A stretch of 64,000 bases of DNA, taken from contig JAWQUS010000030.1 in assembly GCA_036365455.1 (NCBI GenBank), positions 1,240,001 through 1,304,000 of the forward strand. The letters are read 5' to 3'. The notes below the pieces were generated by a model, which saw nothing but the letters and a program-made list of their open reading frames with translations, ran no database searches and was not told where the DNA came from. The translations under genes were made by a program, and so were the position numbers. Below, in pieces: positions 38,501 through 53,500 of the stretch (the stretch's first letter is position 1; every line of letters begins with the position of its first letter). Source of the DNA: Macrosoma leucophasiata. Its lineage: Eukaryota; Arthropoda; Insecta; Lepidoptera; Hedylidae.

Positions 38501-41500
38501 ATTACATAATGATAAAAATAAACGAGCAATTGTATTTGTTCCTATCAATGCGAAGCGAATTAAGAAATTCAGAGAAAATATTGTCCCAAAACTTGCAAAC
38601 AGGGGTTCTTGCAGACCGTAATTTATAAAAACATCAAATATTAATCGTGGTTTAACCTACAAAATATATAAACGATATATATATAAACAAACTGTGAAGT
38701 GAAAAGTTAAGATAAGAATTTAAAGTTAAGTTATCTAGGTTAAGTTTACCATTTGTCAATTTTTTTATAGTGAAAGGAATAAAAGGCTTTTTATTTTTTT
38801 TATTTTATTTATTATGGAAGTAACAATGAATGTAAATCAATGTAGTTAAAAGTCTATACTTTTACCCCCTTATTCATAAACGTATTTTGGCAAAAGTGTT
38901 GCTAATCTCTCCTTTGTCTTTTTCTATCCTGCACATTTGACAATGCAACTGACAAAGACAAATCATTCTAGAGCTAAAACGTATCTAATGTACGTTTATG
39001 AATAAGGGGTTTAGTCTAAAGTTTAACGTGCCAAGTTTGATACCCAATTGAAATGAAAACTAATCTGAAAAGATATAGGTAATTCGTACCAAAATAACCA
39101 TAAGAAAGTTATTTATTTTAAAATGCCACAACAATTTGATAGCAGGACACGGACATCCACATACAAAATCACACGTTACTATTGTATATGCGTACCGGAT
39201 CGTACATTAAGTTCCTACACGTAATGCTAAAGTTTGACGTAACTTCACGCCTCTAATACCTGATTTGGCCCATGTAACAGGTGGCGAGCCTGTTGATTTA
39301 TCCCAATTCCGAGATATTGTAAAATGGAAAAATTCCAATAGAACCACAGATAAAGGATTTTACACCCTTATCTCTGATAGCCTGCGTAATCGAATCCAGT
39401 AAATTCCAGCGTAGTAGTAGTAGTGGGCTTATACCACTAGGCTACTGAAGCAGTTATGTTATGAGGCTAAAGTTTATATTAGCTATTTAGCAAAAAAATT
39501 ATTAGATATTTCGGTTGTGTCTACGTCTTGGTCCACCTCTGGAGTTTAACCAGCAGTTAAGAAAATAAACAACTTTTAAAATTCAAAAGACTTTCTAGTC
39601 TGACACGTTTTAGAAATGTAATTCCACGAAACAGCATATTATTATTGAGACATACGCTCAATCTTTGCATTATAATTCTAACCCCCTTATTCATAAACGT
39701 ATTTTAGCTAAAGTATTGCTAATCTCTCCTGCACATTTGACAATGCAACTGACAAAGACAAAGCATTCTATAGCTAAAACGTATCTAATGTACGTTTATG
39801 AATAAGGGGGAAAGTTATATAAGTTGGTGGACGAAGATCAAAGCTCACCCTTAATGAAAAATAAACTCCAGCTTTAGAAATAGCAGCACGTCGAAAATAA
39901 AGAGTAAATCAAAACAGGGGGTAAAAGGATATTTATAAACAATCCCTCTAAGTGACCATTATGTTTGAACAGCTGTTTCTTAAATTAAGAACTAAAACTC
40001 GTTGGCTATTATTATTCGTTTTGGTTTAGGTAGGTATGTATATTATATCATCAACCAGCCGGTAAATTACTTAGAGCAGGGACTAATTCGAATAACACTT
40101 TTAATCATCACTATTCGCTTTTATTAAATAAACGCTTGATACAAATTTGTTTTGTTTTTTGTAAGTAGTGACCAATTAATCAATCAAAGAATAATATATT
40201 GTGTGTTTTTTTTAATAAATAGTTTGGTACTGCATTCTGGTTTTCACATAGATTTATGTCAAATTGCACACAAATCATTCTAACATAAAAAAGTTCTTCG
40301 TAGATTTTTTTAAAGGATTGTTTTTACGACCCGGTTTGTCCAGCGGTGTGAGACGACCGTTTGAAACGAAGGATCGCAGGTTCGATCCCGCACCGGGACT
40401 AACATTTGTGTGGCCTACAAATATTTGTTTTGAGTATGGGTGTTTGTGTATGTACCACGACACAGGTTTATACCTAATGTGGGGCTGTGACTAAGCATAT
40501 TTATTTATTTATGTAATTCTAAAGTCTAAAAAGTATTAATGAGACAAGATATAGTTGTTGTATCGATTCCGGCAAATTAGTTGAAGCAGGGACCAATGCG
40601 ATTAACAATATTAATTGAGACCTAATACATTATTGCTACAGATTAAATTACGAGAAACTGTTAAAGACCATATTCAATTATACTCAACAATATTTTTTAA
40701 ACAGAATTTACTTTGATATCTTGATTTTTCAGTTACAAATTTTGGTATCCATTTTTAGGTTTCTCGTGGATTTATTAGTCGAATAACCGAGATAAATCAT
40801 TGCATATTAAAAATTCTTCCTTTGTAGTTTCTCAAGAATTCTTCAGTCGCATTGAGCGACAATAATAAAAAGACAAAATACAAAGGAATTTTCAATGAAA
40901 ACAAAGCATTCTCACAACAAACAAAGCAGACAACCTTTTAATTATATCGTATTTTCACCGCGAATCAACAACGCAATTTGGACAAACAGTCGGATAACTC
41001 ACCGTCAAGTCCGGCAATCCCATTCCGAGGTACCCCTTAAAGTGAGCCCACAGAAACATCCCACATTCTATACTACACACACACGCACACACAACATGGT
41101 CACATGGTCGACGGCACAGGGATGAGGGTGGTGCGAGGGTATAGAGACCTTGCGGCAGCAGAACACTCTTTGGAGCATCGGAGCACACTGAAGCGGGGCC
41201 AGAGCGCACGTTTGGATTTGGGATGTAGGAAAATGCTGAAACTTGGACGCGGCATTTATATGTTATGCTGAATTTTCAGGTGGGTGGTCTTAAAAGATTT
41301 GATGAATGATTGTTATAAATACGGGTAAGTGCGTGTCGGACTAGGCGCATACATGATTTTTTCACGCATCGAAATACCATCGTTTGGCTTGTTAAGGGGA
41401 GGGAGGGGCACTCATCAAGACTTTGATATATCACATGATGTCGTTGGCAAAACTTTTTTATTTTTTTTATTCATCTTTAAAAGTGACCTCAAATTTAATT

Positions 41501-44500
41501 CATTGCCGTTACACGTCCATCTTGTATAGCCCCGTAATAACTATCACAGAGCCATAAAAACGAATGTCTCAGGGGGTAGGAACGCATCTGCATTTTGACC
41601 TCTGTTGTTTGTGTAATTGTCTATAGGCTGCAGTCATCACTTAACATCCATGTGAACTGCATGCTTTTTTGCCACCTTCAATATATAAAAAATACTTATT
41701 TGCCCGAATTATTTAATTATAATATATTAACAGTGATAACATCTCAGTTGCCTCACTGCCACCATAAGGCAATGCAATAAATGTGAAGGAAAAATTTGAC
41801 AAATCAGGTGTAGACTACGGTAGCTCAATTGAAAGAGCGGCTGGACTAGATTCCCAGTAATCGCGGGTTCAAGTCCCGCCCGAAGTCTAATTTTTCTTTT
41901 CATTTTTCCTTAATATATGTATTAGTTTATTTTTCGCATGATGTGTTATTGCGAAAAAATAATATAAAAACAACATCTCAATTATCCGGCCATAAAACAA
42001 AATGCCGCATCAAGAGATTCCTCGCTCGTTGTTCCATATATTTAGCTCTCATCGTTCTATTTGCGCGTGTGTGTGTGGATATGTGACGACAAGTAGGGTT
42101 GACTATTTGGCCGCGTGCGTATTGTTTGTTTTCGTTGCAGTAATGTGGATTAATTGCGATTTATAAACGGGTTAACGAGGTTACATGTAATCAAACTTTA
42201 TTGCTCTATTGCAGCATAGTGCTATGTAGTTAGCTACTACACCAGCGTGCCCCTAACTCTGTTGCTTTCGTTTAGCTTTCAATTATGACATCATCTTGTC
42301 AGTTTCCAACCGCCTTACTTTTTCCTGGAAGTGTTTTCGTCCGCAAGTATATACTTACGAGTAAAATGCTTTAATAGGCGGTACAAAACTGTCAAGATAA
42401 CGTCATAAACGAAAGCATTAGAGTTAGGCGGTCGGTCCTCAGGGGTAACTTAGCAACTAGGCACCAGGATCCGGATTCAATTCTCAGGTGGTAGAGCTCC
42501 AGGTGCGGTGCTCGCGGGCGTAGGCACCACTGCATTACCTAATCTACTTGCCGCTAAATGGTAGTGTTCTGGTCAGGTGGTAATGTACGGCCAGTGTAAT
42601 TTCCGGCGCAGAGGCATAATACCTTAGGCCTTAGGAGTGGCAATTCATTTATAGATTACTGTATTATTTGCCATCAATGTGAACTGTATTCCTGTTTGTC
42701 ACTTCATGACATTAAAAAAAACATACCCGACACAGCCTGGGTTGCACCACGATATTTATTAAATTTATTGCAACATTTTACATCCTGCTCTAACTTTAAC
42801 AGATTTCTTTATGTTAGAGAAGGGTGTGAAATGTTACAATGACTTTAACAAATATTTTGGTGCCACCCAGGCTATATTTAACAGATTTCTTTAAGTTAGA
42901 GAATCAGAATCAGAAACTCATTTATTCCTTTACGGAGACAGGCACCTCTTACGACACGTCAAAAAACAAACAAAATAAATTAAAGTGAAAAAAAAAACGT
43001 AACTTCACGCCTGTAATCCCTGAAGGGGTAGGCAGAGGTAAATGCATGCATTCAAGCATACATGCAAGAGAGAGAAGAAGCGCGCATGGCCCAGCGGCTG
43101 GTGTAGATCGTAAGCGATCTGCTCGGTTAAGCACTACGGGCGCGGTCGGGTAGTGTGATGGGTGACCGCTAGTGGCAAATTAAATGCGCGTTTCCGTGCT
43201 TCGGAGGGCACGTTAAGCCGTCGGTCCCGGTTGCTATCGATAGATAGCAGTCGTTAAACCTTGTCGGAGGCCTTATGGGCGGTTTGAAAACATCCGACAG
43301 CGGGTTGGCCACTAACCCACCCACCTCCACCAATCCGCATTGGAGCAGCGTGGTGGAGTAAGCTCCAGGCCTCCCCCCAAAAAGGGGAGAGACTCGTGCC
43401 CAGCAGTGGGACGTATAATGGGTTGCCATTATTATAACAGGTGGCGAGCCTGTTGACATCTCCGGGCACATTACCAAACTTTGAGATACTGGGAAATTTC
43501 CAGAAAATGGAAAAATCCCAATAGTACCAGAGATAAAGGCTTTTTCACCATTATGTCTGATAACCCCCTACCCGGGAATCGAACCCAGGACCTCAGCGTA
43601 GTAGTAGTGGCCTGCTACCACTAGGCTACCGAGGCAGTGAACAACAATTGATAACATGTCAAACAATATCTTGTATAAAATATATGTAAATAAAATATAT
43701 TTATGAAGGATGTGAAATGTTACAATAACATTAACAAATAGCGTGGTGCAACCCGGGCATAGTGAAGCTATTATACAGCTCTACAACCAGTAAAAGTCAG
43801 TAGCCGTGGTGCTGAAGTGTCAAAATTTCATCGGATTGCACACTCAATAAATAAACATCAACTGCATAAGGATTATCGTAACTGGTGAATCGTATATAAC
43901 ACTTTCCATATCCAAATAAATTTAATTGAAACGTGCTTTTTCAGCTGTTCGTGTTTTGGTCTTTGTTGAATAATAGTAAACAAAGGTTCCAGATGAAGAT
44001 GTGTTGCTCCATATGCCCATTAGCTATATTGAGTACAGTGATGTGTAAACGATTAATTTGAGAATTCCGTAGACCTACGAAGTAATTAGGAAGAAGAGTA
44101 ATGGGTCTTTAAAAGTGGCTCCAACATTTTGACGTTTAATAATAGACCTGACCTAAACAAACGTCAAGTGTTCATAATTTGTACGGAAAAAGCAAATCAG
44201 TCTTTCGACTGGAGTGATGATAATGACTTATTCGTAGCAGTCAATGCGGTGCGTTCCCCGTGGTCACACCGTTGGTTACACTGGTGGTACCACGGGGAAT
44301 ATCGTATTCCCCATGGTCACACCACAGTAGAGATTAACTTAATTGTCGATAAGAACAAAAATAAATATATTTTAGGTATGCTATCTTAGTAGATATGTAT
44401 TTAGATCTTTTCCTAATATATTATACTTTGACATTATAAATATCAGTCAAAAAATTTGCCTTTTTTAAAATTGAAATTGAATAAAGTATGAAGTAGCTGT

Positions 44501-47500
44501 ACCTTATCTAACGCACGTTTAGGATTATGAATAATGGGGATTACAGTTTCGTCAAAGGAGGTATAACTTCAAAAATGTGCAGTCGCTTTATATCCTTTTT
44601 ATATATAAAATTAAATGTATGTTAATGTAATACAAACAGCCGAGGTTTAATCCTTTGCAAGACCGTAAAAGTTTTTTTTTTATATTATGAAAGTGGCAAA
44701 CAAGCATGCAGCTCACATTGATGTTAAGTAATGACTGCAGCCTATAGACACCCACAGAAAGACCAGAGGTCAAAATGCAGATGCGTTACCACTCCAGAGG
44801 CCTAAGGTGTTATGCCTCTGTACCGGGATCTATAGGGCCGTAGTGGCTGTACATTACCACCTGACCGGAACACGATAGTGCTGAACACTACCATTTAGCG
44901 GCAAGTATAATACGTAATGTGGTGGTGCCTACGCCCGCGAACTGTCACTGGAGCTCTACCACCAGTAATATATATCTACTAAGATAGAATACCTATACGT
45001 AATAATTATCTTAAAAAATATTTATTTTTGTTATCGACAATTGAGTCAATCTCTACTGTGGTGTGACCACGGGGAACGCACCGTCAATGCAGTTATTTAT
45101 ATAATTATATTACACAGATCATCAGGAAATTATGATAGAGATCGTCAGAAAACATAATCATATATCTGTTATCACAATCCCATATAATTCCTTCAAATAG
45201 AGCTACTGTTAAGAGGACTAGATATAAAAATAGTACGGCAATAAAAAGCTATTCCCATCGACAATACTGTAGTACAGCCCTAATGCATTGTCAATGGGCG
45301 CACATAATAAAAAGTGAGGTGCACGAGTTCAAACATTAGGGTCGATTTAATCGAGAGCTAAGCGAGAACTACATTCTGTAGGATTTTTTTCATTCGCATA
45401 ATTGCTGCAATTTTTTTTTGTTATGGAAGTGGCAAACAAGCATGCAGTTCACATTGATGTTAAGTGATGACTGCAGCCTATAGACACCCACACAAAGACC
45501 AAGGTCAAAATGCAGATGCGTTACGTAAGGTGTTACGCCTCTGTGCCGGAAATTACAGGGCCGTACATTACCACCTGACCGGAACACGATAGTGCTGAAC
45601 ACTACCATTTAGCGGCAAGTATATTAGGTAATGCGGTGGTGCCTACGCCCGCGAGCTCCGTCACTGGAGCTCTGCCACCATTAAGGCTTAATACCAGTAA
45701 AGCTAATTTTTTAAATCAGATCCAAAAATGTGACCTTACATTTCTGGTCAGTTTCCGTTGTCACTTGATTTTAATAATCATTTTAACATAATCCACGGAG
45801 ATAGATCCGTAAAAAATATTTCTCAATGAGTGTAAATATATACTTATTTATGAATAACAATCTAAAAACATATTAGGATGTATCAACGTTTAATGATTTG
45901 CGAAGTAAAATTAAATATAATATGAACGTTAATAATTACTCCCTTGATTATGATATATCTCAAAATTATATAACTAAGTAATCTAACTAAATCACAATGT
46001 ATCATAGAGATAACAATCAGAATTTTGGTCTGTGTGTTGGTCCCTTGCTGACGTAGAAATTTTGCATCTGAATGAAATCAACCCAACTTCAATCAGACAC
46101 TACAAAGTTGGTCTTTTACTTGGAAAAATTGATTACACACAGAGACACCGGGACAGAAGTAATTAAATCAAAACTTGTTCAACAATACCGGTGACACAAA
46201 CGCACTAATGTGCTTCCAGCTTTAATCTCTAGTTGACTCACGGCGGACGACGTAGGCCCGCCACCAACAAGTTAATGGACAATTTTGCATTAGATAGTAC
46301 ATTCACAGCGAGTCTGATTCTACAATTGTGTCTATCTTCATTTAAAATGAGGATTTCACCCTGATTAGTCAATTTACTAGTCGAATACGATAAAAAGCCC
46401 ATACTCCAAACTTTACGCAGAAAAGGTTTCTTTATACATGGATAATATTATTATGAAACATAATACATACATAATATATTATGAAACCGTAGTATAGAAC
46501 TTACGAATCGTGGATCTTATGGATCGTCTATAGTCCACGATTCATAAGTTCTTTCTTAGCGCCCCATAAGGAAGAGAGCCTATTGGAAATTCATATAATC
46601 CAATACCAAACTTCAAGGACGTCAATAAGAAACTTTGCAATAGGTAAAAACCCAATATAATTTCTTAGGCATTCGAAACCTAATGACATAGACATGAGGT
46701 TGCGTTAGCATTGAGGTACTGGATAATAGGAAAGTGATTCAAACCTACAAATAACTATTTTTTTTTTATGTGAGGATGATGGCAATCAAGCATGCAGCTC
46801 ATATTGATGTAAAGCGATGACTGCAGACTACAAAAGATCAGAGGTCAAAATGCAGATGCGTTGCCACCTCTAAGAGCTTAGTTGATGTGTCTCTGTGATA
46901 AGTTATTACGGGGCTGTACATTACACTTGGAACTCTAGCACCAGTATTTGACTATGGTTACGAAAATTCTCGAAATGTTGCAGTTCAATATTGTTAGAAT
47001 AGCTTACACGAAAGTGAATAGGAAATGAAGGCACTAGTAATGCGTTTTGTTTCATTTTGCTCGACAAGGTTCCGGAGTTGAGTATTGACATATTGAGGCC
47101 GTTACTAAATGACTAACCCGACACAAAGCGAATGTTTCACATTTCTTAGATTTTTTTTTAATTTATAGAAAAATTGTAAATTGGATAGTTTTTAAAAATT
47201 GCTGTTATAAATACAATTTAAAAAAAGTTTTCGTCAGGATCCCATCGTCACATATTGACATGGTTACAATGGGACCAACTGTGAGGCACACCCTTTCAAA
47301 CAAAAAAAAATACATTTCGGTACAGGCGTTTTCAAAATAATCAATGAACATAAATTTAAAAAAAGATCCGGACGAATTGAGAACCTCCTCCTTTTTTTGA
47401 AGTCGGTTAATATCAATGTTAATTTCCTCTAACCATAGAAATGTGTATAAAAAAAATATTTATACTTCCGATATAATTTTACGCTTCTGTTTGTTCGAAA

Positions 47501-50500
47501 GACTAGACAGAAGTGTTAACATTCATTGTAACATATGTGTTTACAACCACGATAAAAGAAAAACAATATAGTACAGTCAAAACGGGAAATGTAAGGTTCG
47601 AGGTTTTATGTGTGAAAGTCGATTGAACAATTTCACTGACGCTTGAAGTATTTTTTGAGTGGCAATGTGATATTTCCTGCATATTCGCGATCTCCAGCTA
47701 GCCTTGAGGTCGCTCCATCGCTGGCAGCTCTCCAAATGTGATTTTATTTCTACAACAATACCGTCGTCAGCAAAATAACTGGTTTGAATTTGCGTCCATT
47801 TATAATATAACTAGCTTTTACCCGTATGTACTTTTTTAAGGTTCCGTAGTAAACAAGGAACCCTTATACTTTCGCCATGTCCGTCTGTTGCTGTCTGTCT
47901 GTCTGTCTGTCCGTCCGGGGTTTAGCGCGAAAACTATTGGTACTAGAGACTTGAAATTTGGTTTAAGTATACACCTTAATCACGCCGACAAAGCAGTAGA
48001 ATAAAACCATTAAAAAATTATTTAGGGTACCTCCCCTAAATCTGTTTAGTGTGGGATCGTTGGATAGGTCTTTCATAAACGTCACGAAAAAATATCATTT
48101 TTCGATTTAGTTAATTGTTCATGAAAATTTTGAACAACTCCACGGAAAATATATGTATATTTTTTTAATTAAATTATTCAAACCTTAAAACTACGGAACC
48201 CTACACTGAGCGTGGCCCGACACGCACTTGACCGGGTTTTTTTTTCTTTTAATAAAAAGTATCCTATGATAATTTTAATCCCTCCATATAATTATGTATA
48301 AAGTTCCATGATGATTGGTTAAGTAGTTTTCGCGTGAAAGTGTAACAAACAAACTTACATTCGCATTTATTATATTAGTAGGGCTTCAGCTGTTTGGTTA
48401 ACAGTATTTTTTTCGATTGCATAAAATATTAATTAATTACAATTTTTTTTTTCAAATAATAAAGAGAAATCATGAGCAGCAAGTGACATAGCTCTCGTGA
48501 ATGAGGACGAAAGACCACAGAAAATTTTTGACATATTGTCTGTTTTTAATGCGTAATAGGTTTTCCAGCACAAACAAACATTATTCATACGCTTAAATTA
48601 AATACACGGGTTAGAAGAAAGCGTGGTGAAATAAAAGCACTATGTTTATATTGTTTCCAAATATTACTCACGCTCCCAGATCTATTTTGAAGATTATATC
48701 TAAAGAAAACACGTCCATCAGTCCACTGCTTTTGTAAACGTGCTGCCAACGCCTTTTTGCTATTCACGCGTTGCCAAATACAAGTTAAAATTTCGTATTT
48801 CTCGGAAATTGGGTGATAGATTGAAAGGGTCGGCTTGGTATGTGTAATTTTAGGATTCCTTCGTTAGAAACAGCAAATTCGTATATATTTTTTCGCAGTT
48901 TGAATGAACAGAAATTGGCCTTAAGAATGGCCTTATCAACGCAACTCGACATCACACCTGTATGACAAATATTTATGTTTCATACTTGTTTATTGCTTGG
49001 GTTTCCGCTTGATTATGCTATGTGTAGTGGATGTCATAGTAAGAAGGGGGGGCTAAGAAGTTTGTAATATAGCGACATAATAGCGCCGCTTAAAATTTAC
49101 TGCTCCACGTTCCTGAAATCGGGAGTGCAGTCGGTCCAAAGACGCCCATCTGTTGCAAATTGTGCAATTCATAATATATCCGATCCGATGGCGCTGCTCT
49201 GCGGGGTAGGATAAGGTGAGGAGGATCAAGTAATTAACCGTAAGTGTGTTTTTTTAATCAGCGGTAGCAGGTTAGATTATTTACTCGACGAAATGTAGAC
49301 TGCTTAATTTTGAGATAGACGTCGTCTGATGCGAACGGGTAAGGACGAACGCTGACGTCTTTCAATGTATAAAATATTTAAACAACTAACTCAGGAATAC
49401 CCGTGTGATCGTGCTTCTGCTAAGATCCGACATACATAATGGTAGAGCGGCGGTGACTGTAAGTAACTTCGCGACATACCTGCGCCACGTCCTTGAGATG
49501 TTGCCGCTGCATCTCCAAGTCTGCGATGCGCTTCCTGGCGGCGCCCTCCGCCCGCCCCAGCGCCTCCACACTGTCCCACAGCCCGCGCTCGCCCAGCGGC
49601 CCCCCCGGCGGCCCCCCCGCCCCGGCCCCCCTGGCCCCCCCGGCCCCCCCGGCCCCCCCGTCCGGACTGTCGCCGCGCTCTGAACCTTCTTCCTCCTGCC
49701 GACAGATATTGCTTTAATGTGGAGTCGTGTATCGCTGCATGCGTATTGTACCTATGTAGTTGTGTATTACTCGAGTGATTTTGTTGACATTACTACAGCC
49801 TATCTTTTTTTATGTCACCTTTGATGTTACTCACATTGATGTTAAGTGATGACTGCAACCTATAGACATCTACATAAAAACCAGAGGTCAAAATGCAGAT
49901 GAGTTGCCACTCCTGAAACCTAAGGTGTCATGTCTCTGCGATAGAAATAATGGGGCCATACAATACCATCTTTTTTTGTAGGTTACAGAAGAGGCCAACA
50001 AGCATGCAATTCACATTGATGTTAAATGACTGCAGCCTATAGACACCCACACAAAGACCGAGGTCAAAATGCAGATACCACTCCTGAGGCCTAAGATACC
50101 CCCCCCCCCCCCCTCCTACACTTGAAAGTCTACCAGAAGTGCATAACTCTATTTGGCACGGAGTGGGCATTCAGACTTTTGAGCGCAGTGTACTCCTCTA
50201 ATTCTATCGAAGAGGAGAGACGACTTAAGCCTTAGGGGTAGCAACGATAGCGCTGAGCTATCATTACCTATAATAATATACAAACTCTACCATTTAGCAG
50301 CAGGTAGGTAAGGAAATGAGGTGGTACTTACGCCCGCGGACTCAGTCACCGGAGCCTATCACTATTTAAAAATGCTTGTTTGCCACTATTATTACACAAA
50401 AACCGATCTCAAGAAAATATAAATAGAATACATACAACGTTCTGTAGAGAATGCTTGCGGTGGTCCCTCAAGGAGACGTCCTCGCTGGGCTCGCTGCAGG

Positions 50501-53500
50501 GCGCCGAGCAGGTCTCGTGCGCGCGCTCCAGGGCCGCGGCCGACCGAGCGATGCGCTCTTCTAGCCAACGACCCTGCCGGGACACCTTTCGTTATCATTT
50601 GGTAGGAATAAGCTTAAACGGGCTACGAATTAAACGAAAAGAAACGTGAACACATGAAAAGTGTTCCCAAAATTAGTTTCTGTTAATAAAAATCGCGATT
50701 AACGAATGATCTGTGCTATATATAAAGTCGAAACTAGAAAAAGGAATGGTGACACTATGACCGGCTTTTATTCCTGTTCACCGGATGTGTAATTTATTGT
50801 GAAAATCTGGACGGAAGCTAAGAGAGAGTGATACTGCCGACACAAAATTCCAAGTTAAATGAATCTTCAAATTCAATGATTAGCAATGGACTTTACAACG
50901 TTCACTATCGACCCGGTTAGTCCACCGGGTTCGTTCCTCGCACCTAGACAAATATTTGTATGGGCCTACTGATATTTGTTTCGGGGCTGGGTGTTTGTGT
51001 TGTATGTGTACAACGGCACGCACGACACAGGCATATACCTAGTGTGGGGCTGTAAGTGTAAGCATATTTATTATCCGACGGCGAATTACTCGCCAAGTGG
51101 CCATTACGACTAACGAACAATCTTGTAAATCTAGCAAGTATATCAAAGTACAAACTTACCTGTTCCTTGATTTTGTCCAATAGCTCGGAATATCTATCCT
51201 CTTCTTGTCCACATTTGACGCACACCACATCACTCTGATCCACCTTCTCACTCCTCAACGACTCCAGTTCCCCCAAAACCCCGCGCATCCTGCTGTCTCT
51301 CTCGTCGATAGTCTTCCTCATCTCCTCTAACTGCTCCAGGATCTCCGCTTCTCTTATTGTCTTCTGTTCCAGTTGGTTCTCTAAATTGACGATGATATCT
51401 CGAAGGTCGGACACTTTGTCTTCCGAGGCTTTGAGGTCGTCGTCCGTAGACGCCTTTCTTGTTTCCAAATCGTTTATGAGCTGGTTCATTTCTCGCGCCT
51501 GCGCTTCCAATTGTTCCACCTGATATGATATTCATTGGTGTTTTGAGTTACCAATATATGTTTATTATTCTTCTTGAATGATTTTCGTTGGTTTGATAGT
51601 TTCAATGAATGTATGTAATGAGTTAATGAATTCTACAACAACTAGTAAAACTATGTGAGTCACCAGATCACGATTAAGCAAAAAAAAAGAATTTAATGGA
51701 TAGTTAAAATATTGATATAACACGGGTATAAAATGTAACACAAGAAAACTCTCACGGCTTTGCCAATAAAGAGTTTTCTTTCATTCAAATTTCTTTAGGA
51801 CTCACAAAACAAGGATATTATTAGATTTGTAATAGATAATGTTCTTGCAAATGACATTTTAATCATTAATTCAAGGGATCATAAACATAAATTAGTTGAA
51901 CTGATAAACAAGAGTTTAAGGTAGAAAACCAATTTAAATGGGTGGTAATGTGTACAATAAAATACACTTTACAAACAATATCTAAGTGCAAAGCATGCTA
52001 TTAAAGTGTGAATAAATCAACCACAACCAAACATTTTCTAAAGTCTACTACCTCTATAAAATCGATTTGCCAAATGCGGTAAAGAAGAATATTAAATCTT
52101 AAACCAGATCAATATTTTAATAATAATGTAACATTTTCAATATTCTTATTTGCCGCAATTCTGCACTGTCAATCGTTAGATAACATTTTTATATTCGCAA
52201 TGATTTCCTTAGTTATTGCAGCTTATAAATATTATTTAACATCATTTTACTTTTTACAGGCTGGTTAACTTTTGACTACTATCGATTGGGGCAGAGTCCA
52301 AGAATTAATTATCGTGCATTTTTCGCTGTTCAATGTCAGAAAATGCACAAAATTGTTTCAGAAGATGTGAGACAGAAATAGATCCTATGTTCTTGGCAAG
52401 TTGATCACATGGAAGAAGTCGCGAAGAAAATCTAGCATCATTTAAAATGGTCTGAATTATCAAGACACAATAACACTGCAATTTACACATTCAAATCTAT
52501 CCGAAACCTAATAGATGATTAAGTTAGTTAACGATTGAAAGACTACATCTATAATTAAATCAACCGATCTGATTTATGTGCATGGAAGTGGAGATGGGGA
52601 ATGACAAGAGACGAGAAGAGTTGGAGTAAGAGAGTGAGAGTGACTTACGCGCGCGAGCGGCCCGCAGCGGCAGCGCGGCCGACGCAAGTCTCGCATCTGT
52701 CACACACGCCACGAGTTACGCTACTGTGCACACTGTGCTTCACGCTACACGGTCAAACCTTACCAACCATGGCTTTCCAATCATATGATTGGAAAACTGA
52801 GAATGATGAACTTAGTGAAATTATTCGATAGTTTTGTTTACAGTTTACAATTATACATAACCGTACATAGTTTAAGATTAAAGCTATTTTCGTTAAAAAC
52901 ATTTGTAGGTAGAAAATATATTATATCGTCCTCACGACTAAGTCGACTAAGGCCCTAAAAGAAAATATGACCCACTGACCGATAACGTAGTGTTTGATAC
53001 CTGAAAGATGTATTTGTAGTATTGGTAGTAGTTTGTTGCTCCATTATATATTTTTTTTCCTTTACGCAATACAGACTACTCAAAGAAACGAAGTGAGTAG
53101 GCGAATAACTATTCAAAGTTATTCGCCTACTGTTTACTCAGGCTGTAATGTTGTAACAACAGACTAATCTATTTGTTAAGTGTCCACCAGCACCAAAACA
53201 TTTAAATTCTACTTAGTTACACGTCATGATTAGTAAAATTTGACCGATCGAGTGTTCTACTACCGGCTAGAGAAGCCACAAGCGACATTAAAAGCTGTAT
53301 ACGGAACAACGACGTTAAAATCTAAATTATCAAATGTAAACAGTTTCGAGTATTCAGGGTACATACCACGCACGGCGTATTGCGATTCAATTAAAAAATA
53401 TATTTTATTTCGTTTATCATAATATGATGGCGCGTAAGAAGAAGTGAGACAAAAGCAAAAGCGAAACGTGGATTGTCCGAGTTTTTAAAGTGAAAACTTT

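Larger units (their letters stand above)
32127..49479. other. 17.4-kb Plp intron between exons 10 and 11
   Basis: Outside the listed SINEs, MITEs and LINE fragments I see no coding sequence except the candidate exon at 41003-41059. There is a small GC-rich patch at 34490-34610 and two strong hairpins (36085-36139 and 46496-46552). The remainder is AT-rich unique DNA. Confidence 0.7.

Noticed and set aside
46215..46265. GTGAGT donor with a short upstream ATG frame on the minus strand
   Set aside because: It leaves phase 1, which does not fit exon 11, and the frame shows no coding character.
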